Positions 31,871 to 40,299 of a stretch of 51,070 nucleotides of DNA are shown piece by piece. The position numbers and the translations under genes are program-made. Positions within the stretch are counted from its first letter, which is position 1, and each line of letters starts with the position of its first letter. The notes below the pieces were generated by a model. That model saw only the letters and a program-made list of their open reading frames with translations. It did no database searches and was not told the origin of the DNA. Source of the stretch: Streptomyces sp. NRRL B-1347 (lineage in GTDB: Bacteria; Actinomycetota; Actinomycetes; Streptomycetales; Streptomycetaceae); NCBI RefSeq assembly GCF_000720325.1, contig NZ_JOJM01000059.1, positions 1 to 51,070 on the forward strand, in the 5' to 3' direction.

Positions 31871-32847
31871 AGTCACCCAATGACCGTGCTGACTTCCCGA
31901 CCCCGCTGGAGCGGGACCTTCCGCCGGGCCGCCATCTGCGCCTGAAGGAGCATCTGTTGAGCGAGATCCGGCAGGAGAACCAAGAGAGCACCACTGCGGT
32001 GCCGAGCGCCGGGGGCAGGGGCTGGCTGCGGCCCTCCCTGGTCGCGGGGGCGGTGGTGGCGGCGGTCGCCGCGGGCCTCGTGGTCGCCCAGCCGTTCGGC
32101 GGCGATGCGGCGCAGGCCGGGCCGCCGTCGAAGGAGACGGTGCGGATGCTGGAGCGGATCGCGGACGCGGCGAAGCGGCAGCAGTCCGTGCCGAAGGGCA
32201 TCGAGGACGACCAGTTCGTCTACATCAAGAGCAAGGTGAGCTTCCGGGACGGCGGCAAGCAGGAGGCCCTGCACGACCGGGAGATCTGGCTCTCCGTCGA
32301 CGGCAAGCACACGGAGATGCTGCACGAGCCCGCGAACGACGCGAACTACGAGCGTCTGGAGGACGAGGTGGAGGCGAGGGACGAGAACGGCGACCCCGTC
32401 GAGCCGAAGCCCTACGAGGCGGCCACGAACTACCGCAACCTGCAGAAGCTGCCGACCGACCCGGTCAACATGCTCGACTGGCTGAACAGGGTGTCGAAGG
32501 AGGAGACGAACGGAAAGCCCTTCGTGCTCCTGGGGGACATGGTGATGGAGTCGCTGATGCCGCCGGAGCAGGCCGCCGCCATGTACCTCGCCGCGACGAA
32601 GATCCCCGGCGTCGAGCTGGTCGACGACGTCGAGGACGCCGCCGGTCGGCACGGGGTCGCCATCACCTGGGAGGACGACGGCGACGACGTGCGCACCGAG
32701 CTGATCTTCGACAAGAAGACCAAGCAGTACCTGGGCACGCGGGCCGTCCTGACCGAGGACGGGTCGCACGGCAAGGAGGGCGAGGTGACCGAGAGCACCG
32801 CCGTCGTGGACCGCGAGGTCGTCGACAAGGCGGGCGAACGCCCGTAG
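31867..32847 (+). CDS. CU044_5270-family membrane protein, sigma factor partner
   Basis: A 326-aa protein. A cytoplasmic N-terminus (1-50) with LRLKEHLLSEIRQEN precedes one membrane helix (about 53-74), followed by a large exported domain (KETVRMLERIADAA ... QFVYIKSKV ... LPTDPVNMLDWL ... EQAAAMYLAATKIPGVELVDDV). This is the layout of CU044_5270 proteins commonly encoded after ECF sigma genes. The ATGA overlap supports a sigma / membrane-anchored regulator pair; an anti-sigma role is inference, since no zinc-type HxxxCxxC motif is visible. Confidence 0.85.
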   Translation: MKSPNDRADFPTPLERDLPPGRHLRLKEHLLSEIRQENQESTTAVPSAGGRGWLRPSLVAGAVVAAVAAGLVVAQPFGGDAAQAGPPSKETVRMLERIADAAKRQQSVPKGIEDDQFVYIKSKVSFRDGGKQEALHDREIWLSVDGKHTEMLHEPANDANYERLEDEVEARDENGDPVEPKPYEAATNYRNLQKLPTDPVNMLDWLNRVSKEETNGKPFVLLGDMVMESLMPPEQAAAMYLAATKIPGVELVDDVEDAAGRHGVAITWEDDGDDVRTELIFDKKTKQYLGTRAVLTEDGSHGKEGEVTESTAVVDREVVDKAGERP

Positions 32848-32889
32848 TGGATGCGTGACCCGGGGGACCGTGTGCGTGAGGCTTGGCCC

Positions 32890-33414
32890 ATGAGCGATGT
32901 CAGTGGATTCATCGAGCGGGGGACGAGCCGGACCGAGGGGGACACGCACACGCTCCACTGGGTGCTGCGCCTGCCGCACCCGGTGGCGGAGGTGTGGCGG
33001 GCGGTGGCCACCCCGGAGGGGCTTCCGGGGTGGCTCGCCGCCGCCGACGTGTTCGAGCCGCGCCTCGGCGGCGCGGTGAGCCTGCGCTGGCTCAACAACG
33101 AGACCCCGGCGGACGCGGTCCACTCCGGGCAGGTCACCGCCTGGGACCCGGACGTCGTCGCCGAGTACACGATCGACCTGCACGGGCGCTGCCGGTTCCA
33201 CCTGGAGCCCGCGGGGAGCGCGGGCACCACGCTGCGCTTCACCAACGAGCTCACCGGCGAGGACTCGTTCCGGCTCGACTGCCTCGCCGGGTGGCACGAC
33301 CACTTCGGGTTCCTGGTGGACGCGCTCGACGGACGGCCGAAGGACTGGTCGACGTGGAGCCTCGACCGGTGGCGCGAACTGCGCGCGGACTACGCCCGGT
33401 CCACCGGGCCGTAG
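32890..33414 (+). CDS. SRPBCC (AHSA1/START-like) domain protein
   Basis: A 174-aa helix-grip protein. WVLRLPHPVAEVWRAVATPEGLPGWLAA and GWHDHFGFLVDALDG are classical AHSA1/SRPBCC landmarks; the hydrophobic pocket could bind a lipid-like or small aromatic ligand. ATG 32890 fits the family start; an ATG at 32851 would add 13 residues. Its TAG stop abuts the stop of the convergent oxidoreductase with no gap and no terminator. Confidence 0.87.
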   Translation: MSDVSGFIERGTSRTEGDTHTLHWVLRLPHPVAEVWRAVATPEGLPGWLAAADVFEPRLGGAVSLRWLNNETPADAVHSGQVTAWDPDVVAEYTIDLHGRCRFHLEPAGSAGTTLRFTNELTGEDSFRLDCLAGWHDHFGFLVDALDGRPKDWSTWSLDRWRELRADYARSTGP

Positions 33415-34401
33415 CTAGTCCGCCGGGTTCACGCGCAGCAGCAGCTTGCCCGTCGTCGTGCGGCCGCCCATCAGCTCGTGGGCCCGCGCGGCCTCTTCGA
33501 GGGGGAACTCGGCGGTGACGGGCAGGGTGACGGTGCCGTCGGCGACCGCCCGGAAGGCGCGTTCGGCGATCGCGCGCAGCGCCCGCGGGTCCTCCTTGGC
33601 CAGCGTCAGGATGGAGAAGCCCGCCACGGACCGCGTGCCCGGGAACAGCTCGGCCTGGCCCACGCGCCACGGCTCGGCCGAGCTCGCGTTGCCGTACGAG
33701 ACCAGGCGGCCGAAGGTGGCGAGCGCGTCGAGTCCGGCGCGGAAGGCGGCGCCTCCGACGGGGTCGAGGGCGAGGTCGACGCCGTGCCCGCCGGTGGCCG
33801 CGCGGGCCTGCGCCGCGAAACCGGTCCCGCTGTCGACGAACACCTCGTCGTAGCCGTACCGGTGGGCGTACTCGGCCTTGGCCGCGCTCGACACCACGCC
33901 GAGGACCGTGGCCCCCGCGGCCTTCGCCAGCTGGCCGACCACGGTGCCGACCCCGCCCGCCGCGCCCTGCACGAGCACGGTCTCGCCCGCGCGGAGCCGG
34001 CCGACCTCGTGGAGCAGGGCGTGGGCGGTGGGCAGGACGGTGGGCAGCGTGGCGGCGGTGCGCAGATCGACTCCGGCCGGGACCGGGAAGACGGTGGCGG
34101 CGTCCGCGACGGCCACCTCGGCGTAGGCGCCGCCCGCCGTGAGCGCGGCGACCTCCTGGCCGGCCTCGATGCCCTCGACGCCCGCGCCCACCGCGCGCAC
34201 CCGCCCCGACACTTCGAGGCCGGGCACGAACGGCAGGCCCGGCACGCGGTAGCCCTCGGCGCGGGCCTTGAGGTCGGCGAAGTTCACGCCGGTGTACGCG
34301 ACGTCGACGGCGACCTGCCCGGGACCCGGCTCGGGGGCGCCGGTCTCGACGGCCTTCAGGACCTCGGGCCCGCCGAACTCGTGGAGCTGGACTGCGCGCA
34401 T
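33415..34401 (-). CDS. Zinc-type alcohol dehydrogenase-like quinone oxidoreductase
   Basis: A 328-aa medium-chain reductase. MRAVQLHEFGGPEVL is the typical N-terminus; ETVLVQGAAGGVGTVVGQLAKAAGATVLG is the NADPH-binding AAGGVG motif; no structural zinc Cys cluster is present, so it belongs to the zinc-free quinone oxidoreductase branch. GGGAG lies 8 nt before the ATG. It is divergent from an ArsR regulator across a 106-bp region carrying inverted GTGTTC/GAACAC sites, so it is probably that regulator's target. Confidence 0.9.
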   Translation of the reverse strand: MRAVQLHEFGGPEVLKAVETGAPEPGPGQVAVDVAYTGVNFADLKARAEGYRVPGLPFVPGLEVSGRVRAVGAGVEGIEAGQEVAALTAGGAYAEVAVADAATVFPVPAGVDLRTAATLPTVLPTAHALLHEVGRLRAGETVLVQGAAGGVGTVVGQLAKAAGATVLGVVSSAAKAEYAHRYGYDEVFVDSGTGFAAQARAATGGHGVDLALDPVGGAAFRAGLDALATFGRLVSYGNASSAEPWRVGQAELFPGTRSVAGFSILTLAKEDPRALRAIAERAFRAVADGTVTLPVTAEFPLEEAARAHELMGGRTTTGKLLLRVNPAD

Positions 34402-34420
34402 GCGTGTCTCCCGGTGCATT

Positions 34421-34470
34421 GTGTTCGATCTGAATTGAACACTCGGGACTGTATGGTTTTCATCGAACAC
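34421..34470. promoter_or_regulatory. Candidate ArsR operators
   Basis: GTGTTC (34421-34426) and GAACAC (34437-34442) form an inverted pair with a 10-bp spacer. A further TCGAACAC at 34463-34470 is the inverse of GTGTTCGA at 34421-34428. They lie between the divergent oxidoreductase and arsR-type genes, in AT-richer DNA. Confidence 0.55.
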
Positions 34471-34507
34471 TCTGCAAGTCCTTCCCCGAGAACGAGGAGG
34501 CGGGCCC

Positions 34508-34834
34508 GTGGCCCCACGCACCAGCCACCGCGCGGCCCCCGTGCACGCGCGCCTCGACGACGTCACCGTGCAGGAGGCCCTCGCCGCGCTCGCCGACCCC
34601 GTACGGCTGCGGCTCGTGCGGGAACTCGCGGGCTCGGCGGACTGGTCGCGGGCCTGCGGCAGCTTCGACGTGCCCGTCGGCAAGGCGGCGCTGAGCCACC
34701 ACTTCGCGGCGCTGCGGGCCGCGGGCCTCGTCGAGCAGCGCGACGAGGGGCCGCGGCGGGTGAACCGGCTGCGGCGCGAGGAGTTCGACGCGCGCTTCCC
34801 CGGGCTGCTCGCCCTGGTGCTGCGCGGGGACTGA
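34508..34834 (+). CDS. ArsR-type winged-helix transcriptional regulator
   Basis: A 108-aa regulator. VQEALAALADPVRLRLVRELAGS is the ArsR opening helix pair, and GKAALSHHFAALRAAGLVEQRDEGPRRVNRLRR is the recognition helix and wing. The only Cys (ACGSF) is not in a metal-site pair, so this is more likely a redox or organic-ligand sensor than an arsenic sensor. GTG start preceded by GAGGAGG. It is divergent from the oxidoreductase. Confidence 0.88.
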   Translation: MAPRTSHRAAPVHARLDDVTVQEALAALADPVRLRLVRELAGSADWSRACGSFDVPVGKAALSHHFAALRAAGLVEQRDEGPRRVNRLRREEFDARFPGLLALVLRGD

Positions 34835-34840
34835 ACCGGC

Positions 34841-35761
34841 TCAGTCGGAGGCGATCGAGTCCAGCTGGGCGCGCAGATAGGTGTGCGAGTCGGTGCCGCG
34901 CACGTCCGTGCCCGGGTCGCACTCGTAGAAGTACACCAGCGACATCAGCTCCTCGGCGGGCACGTCGGCCGGGGGCGGCAGGACGCGGTGGCGGCCGGAG
35001 CGCCAGCGGCCGCCGGTCCAGCGCGCCATCAGATCGCCGATGTTGATCGTGAACGCCTCCGGGTCCCAGGGCGCGTCCTGCCAGCCGTCGGCGTCCGTGA
35101 ACACCTGGAGCCCGCCCCGGCCCGCCTGCCGGTCGAGGACGGTGACCGTGCCGAAGTCGGTGTGCGGGCCGATGCGGAACTGGCCCGGCTCGGGGGTGCC
35201 GACCCGGTCGCGCCCCGGATACCAGTTGATGTTGAAGCCCCAGGTGGGGTGGCCGGTGTGGCGGGTGAAGAAGTCCTCGGGCTCGCCGAGCGCGGCCGCG
35301 AGCACTTCGAGGAGCTGGTCGGAGAGCGTCCGCATCAGGCGCAGATACGTCTCCACGGGGCCGCGCAGGCCCGGGGTCTCGGCGGGCCAGGTGTTGGGCG
35401 CGAACCACTCCGCGTCGACGGCCGCGTCGCCGGTCGGCTCGTCGGCGGCGAAGGACAGCGACTCCTTCAGGTCCGGCGGCGAGGGGGTGCCCTCCGCGTA
35501 GCTGTTGGCCTCCGCGCCGGGGCCGAGCCAGCCGCGGGCACCCACTCGTACGGAGTACGGCTGCTTGGCCTCGGGCGGCAGCCGGAAGAAGGAACGGGCC
35601 TCTTCGCGGATCGTGGCGCGCAGGGCGGGGGCCACGTCGTGGCCGGTGACCAGGAGGAAGCCGGCGGTGCGGAGGCCCTCGTCCACGGCCGCGGTGATCC
35701 GGCCCCGGGCGGCCGGCTCTCCTGAGCGCCAGGCCCGCAGATCGACGGTGGGGATCGTCAT
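34841..35761 (-). CDS. Isopenicillin N synthase-like 2-oxoglutarate/Fe(II) dioxygenase
   Basis: A 306-aa oxygenase. The iron triad is readable as HTDFG (His-x-Asp) and SGRHRVLPP (distal His with the Arg that holds 2-oxoglutarate as R-x-S-like). TIPTVDLRAW and RTAGFLLVTGHDV are the DIOX-N start; WGFNINWYPGRD precedes the triad. No biosynthetic cluster surrounds it, so the substrate is unknown. The ATG at 35761 matches the family N-terminus. Confidence 0.9.
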   Translation of the reverse strand: MTIPTVDLRAWRSGEPAARGRITAAVDEGLRTAGFLLVTGHDVAPALRATIREEARSFFRLPPEAKQPYSVRVGARGWLGPGAEANSYAEGTPSPPDLKESLSFAADEPTGDAAVDAEWFAPNTWPAETPGLRGPVETYLRLMRTLSDQLLEVLAAALGEPEDFFTRHTGHPTWGFNINWYPGRDRVGTPEPGQFRIGPHTDFGTVTVLDRQAGRGGLQVFTDADGWQDAPWDPEAFTINIGDLMARWTGGRWRSGRHRVLPPPADVPAEELMSLVYFYECDPGTDVRGTDSHTYLRAQLDSIASD

Positions 35762-35811
35762 GGGGACATAGTGCCCTCGCGGGACGCCCCGGACCCGCCC
35801 CTTCCCGATCC

Positions 35812-35877
35812 GGGGGCTCCGCCCCCGCACCCCCGCCCTGTCGGCGCTCCGCGCCTCGTCCTCAAACGCCGGACGGG
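35812..35877. repeat. Dispersed Streptomyces intergenic element with hairpin
   Basis: GGGGGC (35812-35817) and GCCCCC (35821-35826) form a hairpin, followed by a segment ending CCTCAAACGCCGGACGGGCT that I recognise as common between Streptomyces genes. It lies just after the stop of the small membrane protein gene and may terminate its transcript. Confidence 0.65.
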
Positions 35878-36189
35878 CTATTTGCCCTCGTCGCGCTTGT
35901 CCGTGTCCTTGTCGAGGTCCTTGTTCAGGCCCTTCAGGAAGTCGGGGTTGTCGTCGGGGGCGACCCAGCCCCCGCGGGAGCCGTTCGCCCGGCCGGTCGC
36001 AGGCCCCCGCTTCTTGCCGGTGACGAACCAGGCGATCGGGCCGAGGAGTACCTCGCCGAAGAGGAGCACGATGATGACCCACACCACCTTGGGCAGGTGG
36101 CGCACTTCCTTCTCGGGGGTGTTGAGCACATCGATGAAGGCGTAGATCCACACGGCCAGGACCAGCAGGAACGGCAGATACCTGAGCAT
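35878..36189 (-). CDS. Small membrane protein with phospholipase D nuclease N-terminal (PLDc_N)-like domain
   Basis: A 103-aa protein with two membrane helices (about 4-22 and 37-58). YAFIDVLNTPEKEVRHLPKVVWVIIVLLFGEVLLGPIAWFVTG matches the PLDc_N pattern found both in cardiolipin synthases and as stand-alone small proteins in actinobacteria. No catalytic HKD domain is present. The tail is charged (Asp/Lys repeats). It is divergent from the menaquinone genes. Confidence 0.85.
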   Translation of the reverse strand: MLRYLPFLLVLAVWIYAFIDVLNTPEKEVRHLPKVVWVIIVLLFGEVLLGPIAWFVTGKKRGPATGRANGSRGGWVAPDDNPDFLKGLNKDLDKDTDKRDEGK

Positions 36190-36277
36190 GGGTCGGAGAT
36201 CCCCCAGAGAGCGGAGTGCGGGCGCCGGGCGTACCCGGTGACGGGGCCAGGGTAGCCGGTGACCGATACTTGACCGC

Positions 36278-37729
36278 ATGGCTTATGACGATCTCCGCTC
36301 TCTGCTGAGGGCACTGGAGCGCGAGGGCGATCTGAAGCGGATCAAGGCCGAGGTCGACCCGTATCTGGAGGTCGGCGAGATCGTCGACCGCGTCCAGAAG
36401 TCCGGCGGCCCGGCGCTCCTCTTCGAGAACGTCAAGGGCAGCGACATGCCCCTCGCGATGAACGTGTTCGGGACCGACCGCCGGCTGCTCAAGGCCCTCG
36501 GCCTGAAGTCGTACGGCGAGATCAGCGAGAAGATCGGCGGGCTGCTCAGGCCGGAGCTGCCGCAGGGCTTCGTCGGCGTGCGCGAGGCCTTCGGGAAGCT
36601 CGGCGCGATGACGCACGTGCCGCCGAAGAAGGTCAAGGACGCGCCGGTGCAGGAGGTCGTGCTCCGGGGCGAGGACGTGGACCTGGACCGGCTGCCCGCC
36701 CTGTTCACCTGGCCGAAGGACGGCGGCTCCTTCTTCAACCTGGGGCTCACCCACACGAAGGACCCGGAGAGCGGGGTCCGCAACCTCGGGCTCTACCGGC
36801 TCCAGCGCCACGACCGGCGCACCATCGGCATGCACTGGCAGATCCACAAGGACAGCCGCAACCACTACCAGGTGGCCGCGCGCCGGGGCGAGAAGCTGCC
36901 GGTCGCCATCGCCTTCGGCTGCCCGCCCGCCGTGACGTACGCGTCCACCGCGCCGCTGCCCGGCGACATCGACGAGTACCTCTTCGCGGGCTTCCTGCAG
37001 GGCAAGCGGATCGAGATGGTCGACTGCAAGACCGTGCCGCTCCAGGTGCCCGCGCAGGCCGAGGTCGTCCTGGAGGGCTGGCTGGAGCCGGGCGAGATGC
37101 TCCCCGAGGGGCCCTTCGGCGACCACACCGGCTTCTACACGCCGCAGGAGCCGTTCCCCGCGCTGACGATCGACTGCGTGACGATGCGGAAGCGGCCGCT
37201 GCTCCAGTCGATCGTCGTGGGCCGTCCGCCGACCGAGGACGGGCCCCTCGGCCGGGCCACCGAGCGGTTCTTCCTGCCGCTGTTGAAGATCATCGTGCCG
37301 GACATCGTGGACTACCACCTGCCGGAGTCGGGCGGCTTCCACAACTGCGCGATCGTCTCGATCGACAAGAAGTACCCGAAGCACGCGCAGAAGGTCATGC
37401 ACGCCATCTGGGGCGCGCACATGATGTCCCTGACCAAGCTGATCGTGGTCGTGGACTCCGACTGCGACGTCCACGACCTGCACGAGGTGTCGTGGCGGGC
37501 GCTCGGCAACACCGACTACGCGCGCGACCTGACGGTGGTGGAGGGTCCGGTGGACCACCTCGACCACGCCTCGTACCAGCAGTTCTGGGGCGGCAAGGCG
37601 GGCATCGACGCGACGAAGAAGTGGCCCGAGGAGGGCTACACGCGCGACGGCGGCTGGCCGGACATGGTCGAGTCGGACCCGGACACGGCGGCGCTCGTGG
37701 ACCGCCGCTGGAGGGAGTACGGCCTGTGA
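36278..37729 (+). CDS. mqnL: UbiD-family decarboxylase of the futalosine menaquinone pathway
   Basis: A 483-aa UbiD-type enzyme. Landmarks are YDDLRSLLRALEREGDLKRI at the start and the prenyl-FMN/metal region DDHT-like GDHTGFYTPQEPFP, with the C-terminal VVDSDCDVHDLHEVSWRALGNTD. UbiD proteins need prenylated FMN made by a UbiX partner, which is encoded two genes downstream. It likely decarboxylates the prenylated 1,4-dihydroxy-6-naphthoate-type intermediate. Its stop overlaps the prenyltransferase start (GTGA). Symbol given by context. Confidence 0.92.
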   Translation: MAYDDLRSLLRALEREGDLKRIKAEVDPYLEVGEIVDRVQKSGGPALLFENVKGSDMPLAMNVFGTDRRLLKALGLKSYGEISEKIGGLLRPELPQGFVGVREAFGKLGAMTHVPPKKVKDAPVQEVVLRGEDVDLDRLPALFTWPKDGGSFFNLGLTHTKDPESGVRNLGLYRLQRHDRRTIGMHWQIHKDSRNHYQVAARRGEKLPVAIAFGCPPAVTYASTAPLPGDIDEYLFAGFLQGKRIEMVDCKTVPLQVPAQAEVVLEGWLEPGEMLPEGPFGDHTGFYTPQEPFPALTIDCVTMRKRPLLQSIVVGRPPTEDGPLGRATERFFLPLLKIIVPDIVDYHLPESGGFHNCAIVSIDKKYPKHAQKVMHAIWGAHMMSLTKLIVVVDSDCDVHDLHEVSWRALGNTDYARDLTVVEGPVDHLDHASYQQFWGGKAGIDATKKWPEEGYTRDGGWPDMVESDPDTAALVDRRWREYGL

Positions 37730-38628
37730 GTTCCGCTTCCGCCGCGCTGCCGCAGCCGGGACGTACGAAAGCCTTCCTGCGGCTCGTCATGATCGAGCAC
37801 TCCGTGTTCGCGCTGCCCTTCGCCTACATCGCCTCCCTGACGGCGATGTACGAGTGGGACAAGAACATCCACTGGGGGCGGCTGCTCCTGGTCACCATCT
37901 GCATGGTGGGCCTGCGCACCTTCGCGATGGCCGCGAACCGCATCATCGACCGCGAGATCGACGCCCGTAACCCGCGCACCGCGCACCGCGAGCTGGTCAC
38001 CGGCGCCGTCACGGTGAAGTCCGCGTGGACCGGCGCGCTCGTCGCCGTCGTGGTCTTCCTGGGCTCCGCCGCGCTGCTCAACCCGCTGTGCCTGGCGCTC
38101 GCGCCGGTCGCGGTGATCCCGATGGTCGTCTATCCGTACGGCAAGCGGTTCACCAACTTCCCGCAGGCGATCCTCGGCGTCGCGCAGGCCATCGGGCCGA
38201 TCGGCGCCTGGCTCGCGATCACCGGCGAGTGGTCCTGGACGGCGGTGATCCTGGGCCTCGCGGTGGGCGTGTGGATCGGCGGCTTCGACCTGATCTATGC
38301 CTGCCAGGACGTGGAGACCGACCGGGAGGTCGGCGTGCTCTCGGTGCCCGCGCGGTTCGGCGTCCCGGCCGCCGTCTGGGGCGCGCGCGCCTGCCACACG
38401 ATCACGACGGCGCTGTTCGTCTGGTACGCCGTGGCCACCGGCGCGGGCGCGTTCTTCTGGCTCGGCCTGCTGATCGTCGCGGGTGCCTTCCTGTACGAGC
38501 ACTCGATCGTGCGGCCGCACGACCTGTCCCGCCTCAACCGCGCCTTCTTCCAGGTCAACGGCTTCATCGGGATCGCGCTCTTCGTGTGCGCGCTGCTCGA
38601 CCTGCTGGTGCGCGGGCTCACGGTATGA
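37726..38628 (+). CDS. mqnP: UbiA-family prenyltransferase of the futalosine menaquinone pathway
   Basis: A 300-aa polytopic prenyltransferase. The two Asp-rich diphosphate motifs are NRIIDREIDARNPRT and DVETDREVG, and there are about eight to nine membrane helices. It attaches the polyprenyl chain to the dihydroxynaphthoate ring. GTG start and ATGA stop overlaps couple it to UbiD-like and UbiX-like genes on either side, consistent with one pathway. Confidence 0.93.
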   Translation: MSSASAALPQPGRTKAFLRLVMIEHSVFALPFAYIASLTAMYEWDKNIHWGRLLLVTICMVGLRTFAMAANRIIDREIDARNPRTAHRELVTGAVTVKSAWTGALVAVVVFLGSAALLNPLCLALAPVAVIPMVVYPYGKRFTNFPQAILGVAQAIGPIGAWLAITGEWSWTAVILGLAVGVWIGGFDLIYACQDVETDREVGVLSVPARFGVPAAVWGARACHTITTALFVWYAVATGAGAFFWLGLLIVAGAFLYEHSIVRPHDLSRLNRAFFQVNGFIGIALFVCALLDLLVRGLTV

Positions 38629-39338
38629 CGGGGCGCACCGGGCCCGTGGATAGGCTGCGGGGCGTGAACGCGGGAGATACGGAGCGTAGGCCCTGGGTCG
38701 TGGGGGTGTCGGGCGCTTCCGGCACCCCGTACGCCGCGGCGGTCCTGCGGGCGCTGCTGGAGGCCGGCGAGAGCGTGGACCTGGTGGTCTCGCGGGCCTC
38801 GCGCCTGACGCTGCTCGACGAGACCGGCATCTCGTTCCGGGACGCGCACTGGCGCGAGGACCTGGAGCAGTGGCTGGCGCGGGGTGCGGACGGCAAGCCG
38901 GACACGTTCCGGGTGTGCACGGACGACGTGCGCTACTGGGCGGCCGGTGACCTGGCGGCGGGGCCCTCGTCGGGTTCGTACGCGACGAAGGGGATGCTGA
39001 TCGTGCCCGCGTCCACGGCGTGCGTGGCCGGGGTGGCGCTGGGGCTCTCGAAGGACCTGCTGCAGCGCGCGGCGAGCGTGACGCTCAAGGAGGGGCGGCG
39101 GCTCGTGGTCTGCGTGCGGGAGACACCGCTGAACGGGCAGACGCTGCGGCACCTGGTGAGCCTGGACGAGGCGGGCGCGATCGTGCTGCCCGCCTCTCCG
39201 GCGTTCTACGCGGGGGCGACGCACATCCAGGATCTGGTGGACTTCGTCGCGGGGCGGACGCTGGACGCGGCAGGGGTGCCGCACCAGCTGTACCGCCGCT
39301 GGAAGGGAGAGCTAGGAGCCAGCTCTCGTGAGAGGTGA
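38625..39338 (+). CDS. mqnM: UbiX-family flavin prenyltransferase
   Basis: A 237-aa protein. VVGVSGASGTPYAAAVLRALL is the FMN-binding start of UbiX; GMLIVPASTACVAGVALGLSKDLLQRAASVTLKEGRRLVV and PASPAFYAGATHIQDLVDFVAGRTLD are family hallmarks. It makes prenyl-FMN for the UbiD-like enzyme. The ATG overlaps the upstream stop; a GTG at 38664 is an alternative that would remove 13 residues before the conserved core. Confidence 0.92.
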   Translation: MTGRTGPVDRLRGVNAGDTERRPWVVGVSGASGTPYAAAVLRALLEAGESVDLVVSRASRLTLLDETGISFRDAHWREDLEQWLARGADGKPDTFRVCTDDVRYWAAGDLAAGPSSGSYATKGMLIVPASTACVAGVALGLSKDLLQRAASVTLKEGRRLVVCVRETPLNGQTLRHLVSLDEAGAIVLPASPAFYAGATHIQDLVDFVAGRTLDAAGVPHQLYRRWKGELGASSRER

Positions 39339-39353
39339 ACGCCCCAGACAGGG

Positions 39354-39370
39354 GCGCCCCGAAGGGGCGC
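39354..39370 (+). terminator. Hairpin after the mqn genes, within a dispersed repeat
   Basis: GCGCCCC-GAA-GGGGCGC, a 7-bp stem 15 bp after the UbiX-like stop, forms part of a longer repeat-like segment (39341-39480) that separates this gene from the convergent small gene. Confidence 0.5.
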
Positions 39371-39480
39371 GGGGCTGTGACAACTGCGGCTGCGCCGCGT
39401 GGGCGCGACCAGCCACGGTGAACCCGCACCCGATCACGACGAACCCGCAGCTGGCGCTGCTCCGCATCCCCGCGACGGGG

Positions 39481-39606
39481 CTAGCGCTTCTTGGCGGCGC
39501 GCTTCTTGGCCTTGCGCGCTGCGGCGGCGGACAGGTGGGCACGCGAGCGGTTGGCCTGGTCCTGAAGCTCGCGCATACGGGCGTAGGCCATCTCGATCGT
39601 GTACAC
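39481..39606 (-). CDS. Very small Lys/Arg-rich protein
   Basis: A 41-aa protein from GTG 39606, with a strong AGGAG 8-9 nt upstream. It begins VYTIEMAYARMRELQDQANR, an amphipathic helix, and ends in a basic Ala/Lys run (ARKAKKRAAKKR). An in-frame ATG at 39669 would extend it to 62 aa but starts in the AsnC regulatory region. It is convergent with the UbiX-like gene and divergent from asnC. The basic tail suggests nucleic acid or ribosome contact; no family recognised. Confidence 0.6.
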   Translation of the reverse strand: MYTIEMAYARMRELQDQANRSRAHLSAAAARKAKKRAAKKR

Positions 39607-39667
39607 GGGGAACACTCCTGAAGAATTCGAAGGATCGTCGTTGATCGGCTGAACATCCGGAAGATTC

Positions 39668-39709
39668 ACAGGGTCTAGACCCTGTTACGCCTTAGATTCT
39701 ACACGTAGA
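39668..39709. promoter_or_regulatory. Palindromes in the asnC divergent promoter region
   Basis: An 18-bp perfect palindrome (ACAGGGTCTAGACCCTGT, 39668-39685) is followed by TCTAC-AC-GTAGA (39698-39709). The surrounding AT-rich stretch (39686-39745) probably holds both promoters. Autoregulation by the AsnC protein is a reasonable inference. Confidence 0.55.
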
Positions 39710-39745
39710 CTCGCGAAAACGCTAAATAATGAAAGGCTTCGACCT

Positions 39746-40201
39746 ATGGATGCCGTGGACAGGCAGCTCATCCAGGCTCTGCGCGAGAACGGCCGTGCCT
39801 CCTACGCCGAGCTCGGGCGCCTCGTCGGCCTCTCCGGGCCCAGCGTCACCGACCGCATCAACCGCCTGGAGGCGGCCGGCGTCATCACCGGCTACCGCGC
39901 GACGGTCGACTCCGCGTCCCTCGGCCTCGGCGTCACCGCGCTGATCGGCATCTCGCTGTCCGACGCCGCCGACCACGAGGACGTCGCCCGGCGCCTGCGC
40001 GACCTGCACGAGATCGAGGACTGCTGGTTCATCGCGGGCGACGACTCGTACATGCTCAAGGTCCGCGCCAGCGACGTGGACGGCCTGGAGAAGACCATCC
40101 GCCGCCTCAGCGGCACCAAGGGCGTCTCGCGCACGCGGACGACGATCGTCCTCTCTACGAAGTGGGAGAACCGGGTCGGGGAACTGCCCGAAGAGGTGTA
40201 G
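39746..40201 (+). CDS. Lrp/AsnC family transcriptional regulator
   Basis: A 151-aa protein. N-terminal HTH: MDAVDRQLIQALRENGRASYAELGRLVGLSGPSVTDRINRLEAAGVI. C-terminal RAM ligand-binding domain: GYRATVDSASLGLGVTALIGISLSD ... CWFIAGDDSYMLKVRASDVDGLEK. The length is standard. Effector amino acid unknown. It sits between the mqn genes and mqnE, with palindromes in the upstream region. Confidence 0.93.
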   Translation: MDAVDRQLIQALRENGRASYAELGRLVGLSGPSVTDRINRLEAAGVITGYRATVDSASLGLGVTALIGISLSDAADHEDVARRLRDLHEIEDCWFIAGDDSYMLKVRASDVDGLEKTIRRLSGTKGVSRTRTTIVLSTKWENRVGELPEEV

Positions 40202-40299
40202 GCGCGGAGCGCCGTATGGGGCCCCCTCCCGCCCGAAGGGTGGGGGAGTACCGTTGGGCGGGTCTGTCGCAGGTCGTTCGGAGAGATAGAGGTACGGCA

